From Oxytricha trifallax (Eukaryota; Ciliophora; Spirotrichea; Sporadotrichida; Oxytrichidae): a DNA stretch of 64,000 nt. The notes beneath the pieces are model-generated. The model made no database searches. It worked only from the letters and a program-made list of their open reading frames with translations, and was not told the origin of the DNA. Both the position numbers and the translations under genes were made by a program. How positions within the stretch are numbered: the stretch's first letter is position 1; every line of letters starts with the position of its first letter. The stretch covers positions 186,001 to 250,000 of the forward strand of contig ARYC01016986.1 in NCBI GenBank assembly GCA_000711775.1. The letters run 5' to 3'. This document shows positions 1-10,900 of this stretch, piece by piece.

Positions 1-462
1 TAAAGAGCTTCATAAGTTAGGGTATGTTCATAGAGATTTGAAGCCAGAAAATATAATGATAAACTTCTCACCTGTCAGAGTAGCAATAATCGATTTCAAC
101 AGAGCTTAAAGAGTGGAAGTATCAAGGCTTGGAACTGTAATGGGAACGCAAGGATACTATCCAGAAAGAGAAGACTGGAGAGATGGAGACTATTAGTAGG
201 ATGTGTGGGCTTTAGCAGCAATAATAATAGAGTGCGATATGCCTCGCAATGAATACTACTAAACAAGATGCGAGAAGGATGCTAAAGAATAAAGCAATTT
301 ATTGACAAAACAAGAGTATCTCAATCAATAAAACAAATGGCAGAGTAAATAATAATTAAACCAAACTCAAGATCAGATATAACAATAGAGTAGATAGAGT
401 TGTGGTTAAGTAAGATAAACTTCAGACCTCTCCCACATGATCCTAAGGTGCATTTTGAGTGA
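1..462 (+). CDS. TBE zinc-finger/kinase ORF, C-terminal kinase part
   Basis: C-terminal part of the TBE '57-kDa' ORF, open at the left edge and ending at TGA 460-462 (code 6). The catalytic loop HRDLKPEN is at 29-52. The metal-binding motif is DFN at 92-100 instead of DFG. GYYPEREDW follows where the activation segment ends, and DVWALA starts at 200 (kinase subdomain IX). Its tail ends ...LPHDPKVHFE. It is a serine/threonine-type kinase by fold; the substrate is unknown. The same motifs recur in the copies at 37.5 kb and 39.5 kb. The zinc fingers would lie left of the window. Confidence 0.8.
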
Positions 463-581
463 TTAAATTAAATACATTTACTATAAATTTCACATTAAAA
501 CCTATTAATAACCCCAACCCCTAACAAATTCCCTACAAATCAAAGCACTTATAAACCTCATTAAGGGGTTTTGGTGTTTTG
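1..581 (+). mobile_element. TBE transposon, kinase-side end (TBE-A)
   Basis: Right-hand end of a telomere-bearing element; the rest lies left of the window. It carries the tail of the kinase ORF, then about 120 bases of end sequence finishing in a degenerate telomere-like repeat (TTTTGGTGTTTTG) at 581. The same end, better preserved, occurs at 41072-41188. The bases after it (ACT) fit the ANT target triplet expected for TBEs. The flanking DNA from 582 is the interior of another TBE's transposase ORF, so this element jumped into TBE-B. Confidence 0.85.
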
Positions 582-584
582 ACT

Positions 585-868
585 TTTCGTTGATAATCTT
601 TCTGTTCACAATACTAAAGAAACAAGGAAGAGTTATGAACAACTTAGAATAACCCCAGTGTTCAACGTAAATAACAGTCCATAGTTTAATGGAATTGAGT
701 TCTAATGGGGTATATTTTTAAGTTATTACAAGAAACTGCTGCTATACCATCTAATGCATGACCCACCTATCGATACAGTAGACTTTATTAAAGGCTCAGC
801 GAATAGAGTAAATAATTAATTAGCTAAAAAGTGTGCAAAGAAGGGAAAGTGAATGTATATAAATAGGT
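585..868 (+). pseudogene. TBE transposase, C-terminal fragment
   Basis: The frame reads FVDNLSVHNTKETRKSYEQL, then the conserved NNSPQFNGIEF block, and later DTVDFIKGSANRVNNQLA. The Asp of FVDN and the Glu of NGIE are the second and third residues of a DDE (Tc1/mariner-like, DD34E spacing) transposase. The N-terminal half including the first Asp is absent because TBE-A inserted just before this point. Confidence 0.75.
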
Positions 869-904
869 TTTCTAGTTAAGTTAATGAATATATAAGTTCA
901 CACT

Positions 905-1684
905 TAAAATTCTTTAGAGGGACCTGGCTTCTATTTCTTTTCTTCCTCTTAAGGCTTGCTTGGGCCTTTGTTTCTTCTTTTGCTGGTTGCTCCAGCATCT
1001 ATGTTCATTGACTCTAGAGGCTAAATATTTGAATAAAGTCTCTTGCTAACTTCATACTTTGTCTGCGACTTTCGCTCTCTGTGTAACTTGCTCTGTTCCT
1101 TCATCAAAAAGATACCAGTACCAGATTTTTTAAAGAGTTAAGGTAAAAATCTTACTTGAAATATAATGGTGCTTCTGCAGCTCTGATAACCAGCTCTCAC
1201 TTATCTTGATCCCTTGTTTGTTCTTATCTTTTGAAGAGATGCTGTTTCTTTTCTTATGAGATTCTTGAATAATTTCTTTCAAGTAATCACCTTTAATTGA
1301 TGCAAGTATGCCAAAGAAATAGTTTCTTTCAGGTAGTTTATTTGACAACAGCTTCTTAGTAGGCAGGTACTGCGAAACCTATGGGTCATTATTAGCATCA
1401 TAACATAAGTTAGTCACTGAGATTTCTGGATAGTTTGGAATCTCTGCAAACTTTACATCTTAGGTTTTAAATGCTTCTTTTTCTTCGCCAATTATCGCTC
1501 TTAGAAATAAATTTATAGTAACTTACATCGTTGGCAGGAACAAACCAACTACATAATCAGGATGAGTTACTATGAGTTAATTACCTTGCTGCACCAGGTA
1601 GCGGTGCAAATCCTCCTTGCTTCTAAATCTTTGAATCAAGTCTTGTGCTTGCACTCTTTTCATTGCATCATTCATTGACTCCAT
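905..1684 (-). CDS. TBE 22-kDa-class protein (unknown function)
   Basis: Minus-strand ORF starting at ATG 1682-1684 with MESMNDAMKRVQAQDLIQRF, convergent with the transposase as in every TBE here. A strongly conserved central block reads NKLPERNYFFGILASIKGDY, followed by lysine-rich sequence. Function is unknown; no catalytic motif was recognised. Sister copies are at 2647-3431 (+), 24705-25837 (-), 33366-34134 (-) and 35336-36112 (-). The frame is not fully intact (mixed frames around 1370-1500), and the exact stop is uncertain. Confidence 0.6.
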
Positions 1685-2250
1685 CTTGTTTACAGATCTA
1701 AGAAATGATATTCAAAATTAAGTTTATTGATTTCAATTATATACTTCTGTAAAACTTACTATTAAATATGGGCATCCTATAGAAGGTCAACCCCTAAGAA
1801 GGATATGGAGAAGGTTTTGAGAACTAGTTTCAAACTTGAGAGATTGATATCAATTTCTACTGTTATAGTTCCATATTTTTTAATTTAATTGGTACATACT
1901 TAATTATGAGCAGCTCATAAAATGCTAGTACTTAATTAGGAGCTTTAATAAATGCTAGTATTTAATTAGGAGTACCCTAATTTTAATAATAAAATGACAA
2001 AATACCTCCTAAAACAGTAAGTACTTAATTAGGAGCACCTCCTAAATTGGTACGTGCTATAATAAACTTATTATTGAAAGTTAAAATGGTTACTTTCTCA
2101 CCTATATTTAGAGCTGGTTAGTCTCATAGCACTCATATATCTTCTATAATACTATTAAAACTTCCCTTGAAACTTGTAGGCTTGGAAAGCTCTCATATAA
2201 GCTCTCAGTTATAGAGGCAGTTTTATAATTTTAAATTCAAATTTAAATAT

Positions 2251-2558
2251 AGCGCTAACATTTTAAGAAAAACAACAGCACTTCCATCAAACTAAATGAG
2301 ACTTACCTTTAGCAGCAAAAAAAGTGTGATAGCTGTGAGATTTACTCTCATAAAGAACTACCAGAGCTATCACTAGAGGTCTCTGTTATTAAAATAGAAA
2401 TTAATAATAGAAAATAAATGGCAAACAAGTGTGTTGGAGATACAAGAGGAGGAGAAAGTTAGAAATTTAATTTCAATGTAAGCAGAGGAAGTTGAATTAT
2501 ATTTTTGTGAGAGTGTGAAAGTGACTTCACTCATAAATCTAGCTGATATAGACATATG
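2251..2558 (+). pseudogene. TBE zinc-finger/kinase ORF, N-terminal fragment
   Basis: Matches the beginning of the kinase ORF at 38484-38800, with the same order: SANILRKKQ-like start, CDSCE-like cysteine pair, and the first zinc-finger region near 2480-2550. The ATG present in the sister copy at 38484 is ATA here, so the start codon is lost. The fragment ends abruptly at the junction with TBE-C. An antisense reading over 2373-2555 is a shadow of this frame. Confidence 0.6.
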
Positions 2559-2646
2559 AACCCCTATTTAGTAGTAAGATTTTAATAAACTTCGAAAATA
2601 TTCATAAATTTAAATTTCATTAACATTTCTAGAAAGAAGAAGCAAG

Positions 2647-3431
2647 ATGGAGTGTATGAATGATGCAATGAAGTGAATTCAATCTTAAGATTTAATAGGA
2701 AAATTTTGAAGTAAAGAGGGCTTTATAGAAACTTGATTTAGCAAGGTCAGCTTTTAACTCATACTATTATATTAACCATAGTTGGATTGTTCTTGCCTGC
2801 CTAGAAAGGAACAAAAATCTCATTTTTAAATGCATTACTAAGCTAAGAGAAAAGAGCTTTTAAAATAATGAAATAAAGATGATTGAGATTCCTAAATACC
2901 CAGAAATCTCAGTAAAATACCTTTGTAATGATGCTATGAAAGATCCAGATGTTGCTCTATACCTTCAATCAAAACTGTAACTCTCGAATAAGTTGCAAGA
3001 GAGAAACTTCTTCTTTGGCGTCCTTGGAACTCTGAAACCTGAGTACTTAAACGAAGTTATTAAGAAGCTCACAAGATACACTACAGCACCTCTTCTGAAG
3101 AAAAATAAAGCAGGGAATTAAAATCAGTGACACCTGGTTGTAAGAACTGCAGAAGCATCCATTCGTCTCAAGTAAGCTTACCCCTCTAACTTTATAGAAA
3201 AACCTGGAACAGCTATTTATTTAATGAAAGAGTGCAGCAAATTTAACAGAGAGAGAGAGTCCAAGTAAAACATGAATTGAGTAAGAGACTTTGAAAAATT
3301 TCTAAAAGCCAGAAGAGATAAACATAGATGCAGAAGCTGGCACTAAGAGAAGGAACATAGGCCCAAGCAAACCTTAAGAGGAAGAAAAGAAAGATAAGCC
3401 AAATCCCTTTACGGGCAAATTTAATATGTGA
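2647..3431 (+). CDS. TBE 22-kDa-class protein (TBE-C copy)
   Basis: Starts at ATG 2647 (MECMNDAMK) and ends at TGA 3429-3431 after the canonical tail PNPFTGKFNM. It has the family block NKLQERNFFFGVLGTLKPEY. A TGA at the tenth codon and local frame slips show it is decayed, but the second half reads cleanly to the family stop and is the best guide to the true C-terminus. Function unknown. Confidence 0.6.
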
Positions 3432-3432
3432 A

Positions 3433-4466
3433 ATTATTCATTCGTTTAATCAAATACTTATTTATAAACACAAAATCTACCTTCTCTTGCGCATACTTTA
3501 GCTTTATCATCGCTGACTCTTTTAGCAGCACTCTTAATAAAATCGACCGTATCTATCTTCAAGTCGTGTATCAAGTGATAGAGTAAAAGTTTCTTGTAGT
3601 GGTCTTCCATAACACCAAAATAATTCAATTCCAGTGAACTTAAGACTGTAAGGAACATTAAATAAAGGTGTTATGTTCAATCTCTCATACTCCTTCCTTG
3701 AGTCTTTAGTTTTATAGACTGATTAGTTATTTAAAACCAAAATAATATCTTAGTTGGTGTAGTATCTTTGAGTTATTATAGGAATAATATGTATTATTCA
3801 GTCTTTATTGATCGTGGGAGGATAAAATAAGTCTCAAGACCATTATCTTTACTTATTCCAACAAAAAAAGCATGAGTTTAAACCTTAATCTTTAATCATA
3901 AACTTCTATGTTGCTGTACCTCTTGTACCAAGACCTTGGTATAAGGGTATTGAACGTGAATACTGCCTCATCAGCATGTATGAACTTAATATTATGCTCC
4001 TAAGCCGTCTGTATTTAATCGAATATATAATTTAAATTATTCTTAAAATGGAACTGTAAAGTCAATCACTCAATTTTTACGATTAACTCTCTTGTAAGAT
4101 ATTCCATTCTTTTTATATATGTTAGCTATAGATTAATCAGAGATATGTAGCTCAGAAAATTAGAGATGACACATCACAGACCTCTAGGCTAGAGAGAAAA
4201 AATGAGCCCAGTATTTAAGAGTCTTATCATTAATAAGATAATCAATATGATGTTGCTAAAAATATAAGGGAATTTTAGGCTTAGATTTAATTTGCTATCG
4301 CTTTAAATTCAATACGAATTGACAGAGAGACGTCACAGTTGCAGAAACAGCATAGACGTGTAATTTTACTAGGTTTGAGTTGATCACTATATTCATCACA
4401 TTCATAAAGCAACTTAATCAATAAATCTTTATACTAAATGTCATAAACTGACCTCAAACCTAGCAT
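3433..4466 (-). CDS. TBE transposase (TBE-C copy)
   Basis: Tc1/mariner-type DDE transposase, start ATG 4464-4466 (MLGLRSVYDIQYKDLLIKLL). The DDE core is present: an HADEA-like block near 3975, FVDN near 3790, and LSSLELNYFGVMEDHYKKLL near 3600-3655, which is degenerate where other copies have NGIEL. The tail is RVSDDKAKVCAREGRFCVYK. It is interrupted by several frame changes, so it is a relic rather than a working gene. Confidence 0.6.
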
Positions 4467-4602
4467 ATACTCACTTAAATTACTTTTATTTAAACAATAA
4501 ACCCCTACATAAACCCTATCAAATAAATTATAGAGATGTTTAAATTGCAGGCTTTTATCAATAAAATACTCAATCAAACTACTGAAGGGTTTTTGGCTTT
4601 TG

Positions 4603-4837
4603 AATTTGACATATAAAATTTCTCTTTTAATTATGTCAATTATTGATTTCAAAATATTTTTAAAAATTAAAGAGATAAATACTTACTATGAGTATTTTTT
4701 TAATTAAAATTAATTTTATTTCATAGGTTATTTTAATTAATAGCATAAAATCACCTTAAACCCCAGAAAAATAAATTAATATCCAATTATTTATAACTAT
4801 TTTTGGGATTTTTGAAATAAAAAACGAAAATATAATG
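4603..4837. other. AT-rich germline spacer/IES
   Basis: Extremely AT-rich stretch between the TBE-C end and the first channel MDS. The part from about 4740 is similar to 58590-58680, which precedes the matching MDS of copy 2, so duplicated non-coding DNA reaches at least this far left. Confidence 0.6.
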
Positions 4838-4841
4838 AAAA

Positions 4842-4934
4842 GAGATATTGAAATAACTAAGGATAAGGTAACAAATTAGATATCTCTAGAAAGACACATA
4901 AAAAAATAAAAGATTTAGAAAATTTATTGTTTCT
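4842..4934 (+). CDS. Channel copy 1 MDS c
   Basis: Reads KNKRFRKFIVSLRSI across its right joint. Pointer TTGTTTCT (4927-4934) repeats at 5124-5131 and joins in frame. The matching copy-2 MDS is 58706-58794. The left boundary is uncertain; an in-frame TGA just upstream of about 4838 limits it. Confidence 0.6.
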
Positions 4935-7900
4935 ATTGTATTTAAAATGTAGAAATACAAATCCCAACGAGAAATTTTTGCATAAATGAAAGAAGTGAAT
5001 AATCTATACAATAGAAAATTCTTATAGTAAAATGATCGTAAATATATAATTGATGTTCAAACTTTTTTTATATCATTAATTTTAATTTGCTAGAAATGAA
5101 AACTTGCTATTTTTTTCTAATTATTGTTTCTTTGAGAAGTATTTTGGGAGGATATTATAATACAAGCAACTACAAATTAGATTATTTCCTTGCAGATGGA
5201 CTCTATGAGCAAAGACTTCCTATTTAAAGAGTAGATGTAGATCACTTGAATTAAAGATATGATATATTCTGCGACATTGATTAGTAACATATTTAAAATC
5301 TAAAAATATATATATATATATATTTTAATCAAATATTTTAATATTAAAATCAATTTCTATTATTGATAAAATAAGAATTATTGAGTAATTATAGAAATAA
5401 AATTTATAAACTTGGCATTATTTTTATTTGTGTAATTTAATTTATGCAATAGAGAATAAAATGTATAAATGTAATGTTTCTTAAATGCTATTAAAAATTA
5501 AAATTTATAACACATAGATTTATAAACTCATTTTAATATTTAAAATATCTATGTTTCTTAAGTTAATTTTTGCTAAACACAGATGTTTTTGTATTATCTA
5601 TCCGAGCGATCCATAACTTTTTTTATATTTTTAATATAGGTTAATACAAATTAGAGTATCACACACTCTGAAACATAAAAATTCAAATTTATGAAAATAT
5701 ATTAAATACATTCATTCTAAAGTATGTAGAGTGTTAATTACTGTTTTAAGTTAAAATGGAAGTAATAAATATTGTACTTACTTACAAATTATTAAATAAA
5801 AACTCTTGTATTTAAAAAGTTTCAATTTTGTTTGATTACTTTTATTTCCATTTTTATTTTTAATTTTGATTATTATCAATAAATTATGTTAATTTCTAAA
5901 TTTGAATAAAATTTATTTTGAAAATTTATGATTGATATTAATAAAAAGATCTTTAAAAATATAAGCTAAATTTTAAAAAAATAAATTCTTATAATTAATG
6001 AGTAAAATATAATTTTAATAGTTACTTATAAAGTTAAGAAGTTATCTTATTTAGTGGAAAATTTTTAATTCTATAAATTTATAATTCAAAATTCCAAAGG
6101 AAGCATTATAATTAATAAGGAATACAACATTATGTTTAATTTTACTTGAGTAAACGGAAGGTAATATATATATATTTTTTAAATATTAATTTAATAGGAT
6201 TACTTATAAGGTAATTTATTATCTTTCATAAACTTCTTATTCTTTTTAAATACCATGTTATTATGAAAATCTACTAATTCTCTTGATAAATATTATTAAT
6301 CATTATTTTGTAAAAACCAAGATGTTAAGGTTTTAATTACCTTTGTGTAGCAGTAATTTTTTACTGATGATCTTGAGACACTGGTTTCGGTAAGATCTAT
6401 GAATGACCTAGAAATAATAGCGTTACTAAAAAGTAAGGGAGACATTTCAAAGCTCCTAATGCATTATCCTTCAATTGGAAACTTGTTATCTTTAATTGCA
6501 TTTAGACCCAGGGTTCTGCAATATCTTATCAAGCATTTAGAGCTTTAAAATAAGTAGAATATTCCAATTCTCATGTTTTACTAACAGGGATTGTCTCCTT
6601 TAGATAGAGTTACAAAGAGCAATTTAAATAATAATAATTTTAACTTGCTATTTGTGTAGTTAAACTATTTTAAAAAATAATTCATTTAACCATAATTGAA
6701 ATAATAAAAACTCTTATAAGTTAGGAAAATAATCTGAATTTCCAATTTAAAAGTTATAAACAATTAGATTAAAAGTATAACATACCTTTTGGAGATTTTG
6801 GTGAGATTCTAAAATCATCACAGCTTTAATCACTTTATTGATAACAACTTCATTTCATTAATCGAAAAGCAAATTAATCTCAATGAATATTTTGAGACCA
6901 ATAAATCTCAATAATACTATTCAAAATGTAAGTACAAGTATGATTTTTGCAAAAATATTTCAAATAAATTAATAGATATAGATATTTATTTTTTATTTTT
7001 TTCAATGTTGACATATCTTTTTCTTTTTTTTTACTTAAGAAATCAATTTTTATATTATAATTATCTTAAATTTAACATTTTATTATTTATGGCAATATTA
7101 GTTTTTAGTCAAATGAATAACAACTTGCTATCATTGATTTATTTTAATAGTTGATTAGATCTTAAAAAATAAAAAGCCTCTAAATATATTGTTTCCTTTC
7201 TCTCTAATTCACACAATAATTAATTTTTATTGGTATTTATCAAATATTATCCTTTTGATAACTTAAATGGAAACAATTGTCTTATTTCAATTATTTAGAG
7301 AAAAATTTCATTTTTGACAAACTTATCAAAATACATTATGAAATAAGATATTAAATGAAGAATTATATGCATAAAGTTTTCATTATCTATGAATAACTAA
7401 ATATTTTGCTATTTTTATTGCAAAAGTGAAATGTAAATAATACTTTGCTCTTGAATATTAATAATACATACTTTAACTTTAAGGTATTAATGATAATTTA
7501 AAGTTATGCTATCCCATAAAATTACAGGAAAATATAACAAATCAGGAGGAAAAAATTAAAATTTTAAAATAATTATATAAAGTTTCTTTAAATTTTTATT
7601 TTAACTATAATTTTTAAATTAAAAATTTTAAATAGTTGCTGATATTTTTCTTATATTATTATATCAATAAAAGTGGTAATGAAGTCTTGATCTTCAATTC
7701 TAAGCCTACCAAAAGACATATAATGTTTTGAGCTAGACATTACTACCCCTAATTTATCGCAAAACTTTGCATAACTACAAACTCTATCATCTCATGAATC
7801 CCCTTTATATACCACATTTATATGAAAAGAAGTTTCTCAAAAAATTTGAATGATACTCAATGTTAATTTTTTTACCAAATTATATAAAAAAAATAAAAGC

Positions 7901-10900
7901 CATTTTGTTAATTTTCTAACCCATCTAGTTATTATATTAAAATTATTCAAAATTTTATATTAATAAAAATTGTATCTTTTTACTGTGAATTTCATCAAAT
8001 AATGCAAATAACTTCAACCGACTTAAGATATAGAATTTTTGTATTTAAGGATATGTAGAGTAAAGCATATTTATACAATATAACCCTAAAACATTGCTTT
8101 TTAGCTTAGTTTTTTAATTATCTACTATGCTTTTACCCAGTAAAATTAATATTAAATTTATTTAACCATTCAAATACTTTTAATTTAGTTAAAAACTTAC
8201 CACAAAAAAAAGTCTTTTAGCAATAAATTGTATTAAATATTTGAATGGCCAGATTAGTCTAATGTAATTTAAATTGTGTAAGAATATAGAAAAAAAATAA
8301 CAGAGTATGTCAATCCTGATTTGCAAATAATCTCCTTTATATAAATTTGTTTTATTTTAGGGGGTGTTAAGGTGGTATGGTTTTGAGTTATGTAGAACTG
8401 AGATGAATAGTCAATACCAATAAAATTTATAATTATTATTAAATGAAATATCTTTAAATATTGGCTAAAGTTTTCTATTACTATAAAAAATAATTTGAAA
8501 ACTTATTTTTAATAATAATTAAAAAAACCAAATAAAACGAAAAATATTTCGAAAAATCAGATATAATAAATATTGGAGTTTATTAATCTGCCAATAATCA
8601 TAATTAAAATATTACAACTTGTTTTTAATATAAGTATAGTATTTTAATCAGGATAAACCATAAGAATTTCCCAGATCTCCATTAATCATTAATTTTTTTC
8701 AATTAATTTTAATATATATTTGTATTAACAACTAATAATATATATTTATATGTAAATATTTGATTTATGTTAATTCCATTTTATATAGATTAGAATGTAT
8801 TTAATTTGAGTATTTATTATGATGACAGTGAGCTTATATTAGGACTGAAAGAAATAAGTGCTCCAAAAGATATCCTTGAAAAATATGATGATATATTTAA
8901 AGATCATCTTGATTATTCTGTATTTTAATTGAATTAGTAATCTCAGAAATAAGCAAAACAATGAAAAACACTGAATATTAAATTTTATAATAAATCACAA
9001 AAAACCCGTTATAATCCAAAATAAAAGGAAATCATTTTTCCTAAGCATAAAAAAGAATAGTTTGCAACAATAATAATCAAAAAACTTATTGTATTTAAAA
9101 AATGGCATAATTAATTAGTTAATGAATTCTAATTAAAAATTTGATGAAAAATGAATTTACTTTCTTACAAACTAAATCATATGAACAATAATCTAATCAA
9201 ACTTATTATTGAATCTAAAATATTTAAATTGTTACTGTAATTCTATAAATTATTTTATAAGAAAACTAATCTATTCTTATATTAGTAGTAACCAATCGAG
9301 TACTATTTAGTGAATCTCCCAGAAACTCTAACTAAAGAACCTAAAAAACTAATGGAAGTACTCTCAGAAACTGAAACTATGGAACTCTTTGAGACATTGA
9401 CAATTAATTCCTTTAAATTTTTAATATAAAATTATTGTTTTCATTAAATTTCATAGAGAATTCAGAGACACAATGTTAATTGAAGGCATTAATTTGTAAA
9501 TTTTGATAAAAAGAAGGTAATTTAACATAATGTCTGCGATTTGAACTAGGTTAGAAATTATTGTGATATGACTAAAGAAAAAAAGTCAAATAATAATTTT
9601 AATTTTTGCTTCATAATAAATTCTTTAAACTCTAATTAAAATTGACATCTCTCCACTTTAATTCCTTAAGTTTTTCAATTAAATATTTGTAAGAAATGCT
9701 TAATCAGAAATTAATTTGAATTAAAAATATTAGTAAATTTACTCATGAATGTTTGAGATTAGGGTTTTTAAATCCAAACAATCATTAATTACAAGTGGAA
9801 CTCTTATACAAAATCTTTCTTTTAGACTTAGTTCAATATCTTCCTCATATTAAAGTTATAAAGTTTAGGCATAATAAATAGAGAAAATAATTAATTAAAA
9901 AAATTATCATAAAATTATAAGCTTACTTAATATTAATTGAATATTCTAATTTATAAAATAACTAACTCATGACTATTAACTACTTTTATAATCATCTTTG
10001 TAATTCTATTTAATATAAAATATTCTGCTTGTCATTTATGATTGAAATACTATATTCCTTAATTTTAGTAGACAGGAAAAGTGACCCTATTACTGATGAA
10101 AGAAACCTAATTGTCCAGTACTCTCTAAAGGCTGTGTCACTGCTAGTTTTGATTTATTTCTTCGTTTACGAGATAAAGTAGGCTATTAAACAAGAAAACT
10201 ACATGAAGGAAATATGGAACTTCTTTGACTATTCTCTAATAATTACTTACGGTCTTTTATAGTAGTTATACATATTTTATTGAAACAAATTAAATAAAAA
10301 GTTTTCTTTAGTAATTCTAATTTTTACTCAAATGTATTGCTTTAAATCTATTTTCAAAACACAATTCTTAAAAAAAGGAAAAGCAACCAATGCAGTAATC
10401 GATCAAAATAAACTACATTATCTTTATAAATTTTATTCATAAATATTAAATTAAGTTATAATCAATAGTTAAAAAAAGGAAATTAGATGTTGCCATAATA
10501 TTAACGGACTAGATGTATTAAAATGATAAAATAAATCGCCTTAATTCATTATTATTAACAGTTCTTTTATGATTTAATTTACTATATATATTTTAGGTCG
10601 AATTAATAAATGAGAAACCAATTATACTAGAGTTTGTTATTGACTATAACGCTCTACAATTTATGTAATATCAAAATAGGCCATTAATTATTTTGACCAA
10701 ATGAGTGTGAAATTAATCAATTCAAATTCCTCATTTAAAATATCTTTATTTAATTATTTTTGAAAAACCTTTTATATTGAATTTTATAATATTAAACAAT
10801 TTTTCCGACCGAAACCTAACATGCCCCCAGTACCTACCTTCCTCATAGTACCATCCCCCCCTTTATAGAGGTACTCTTCTATACCCCTGAACCATCCCTG

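Larger units (their letters stand above)
582..2558 (+). mobile_element. TBE fragment (TBE-B), interior only
   Basis: Middle of a TBE in plus orientation: transposase C-terminus (plus), 22-kDa ORF (minus), spacer, and the beginning of the zinc-finger/kinase ORF (plus). Its left part is cut by the TBE-A insertion. On the right it stops inside the kinase ORF at about 2558, where it meets an inverted TBE (TBE-C). The spacer at 1845-2060 has several short repeats built on TACTTAATTAGGAG, also seen at 38160-38290, so TBE-B belongs to the same subfamily as the outer TBE at 32-41 kb. Confidence 0.8.
2559..4602 (-). mobile_element. TBE fragment in inverse orientation (TBE-C)
   Basis: Inverted relative to TBE-B. 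It starts in the spacer upstream of the 22-kDa ORF (2559-2645 is the reverse complement of the stretch at 36118-36210) and runs through the 22-kDa ORF (plus) and the transposase (minus) to a terminal repeat at 4575-4602 (GGGTTTTTGGCTTTTG). Its kinase half is missing. The terminus type (ACTCAATCAAACTACTGA) is that of the 34-38 kb element, not of TBE-A or TBE-B. Confidence 0.8.

Noticed and set aside
2373-2555. Minus-strand ORF in TBE-B
   Set aside because: Antisense shadow of the kinase ORF start, which matches 38600-38800 on the plus strand.
9767-9862. Alternative frame for channel MDS j (ELLYKIFLLDLVQYLPHI)
   Set aside because: It looks protein-like and has a possible pointer on the left (TTTTTAA), but leads to a stop at the next joint in both copies; the chosen frame works on both sides.
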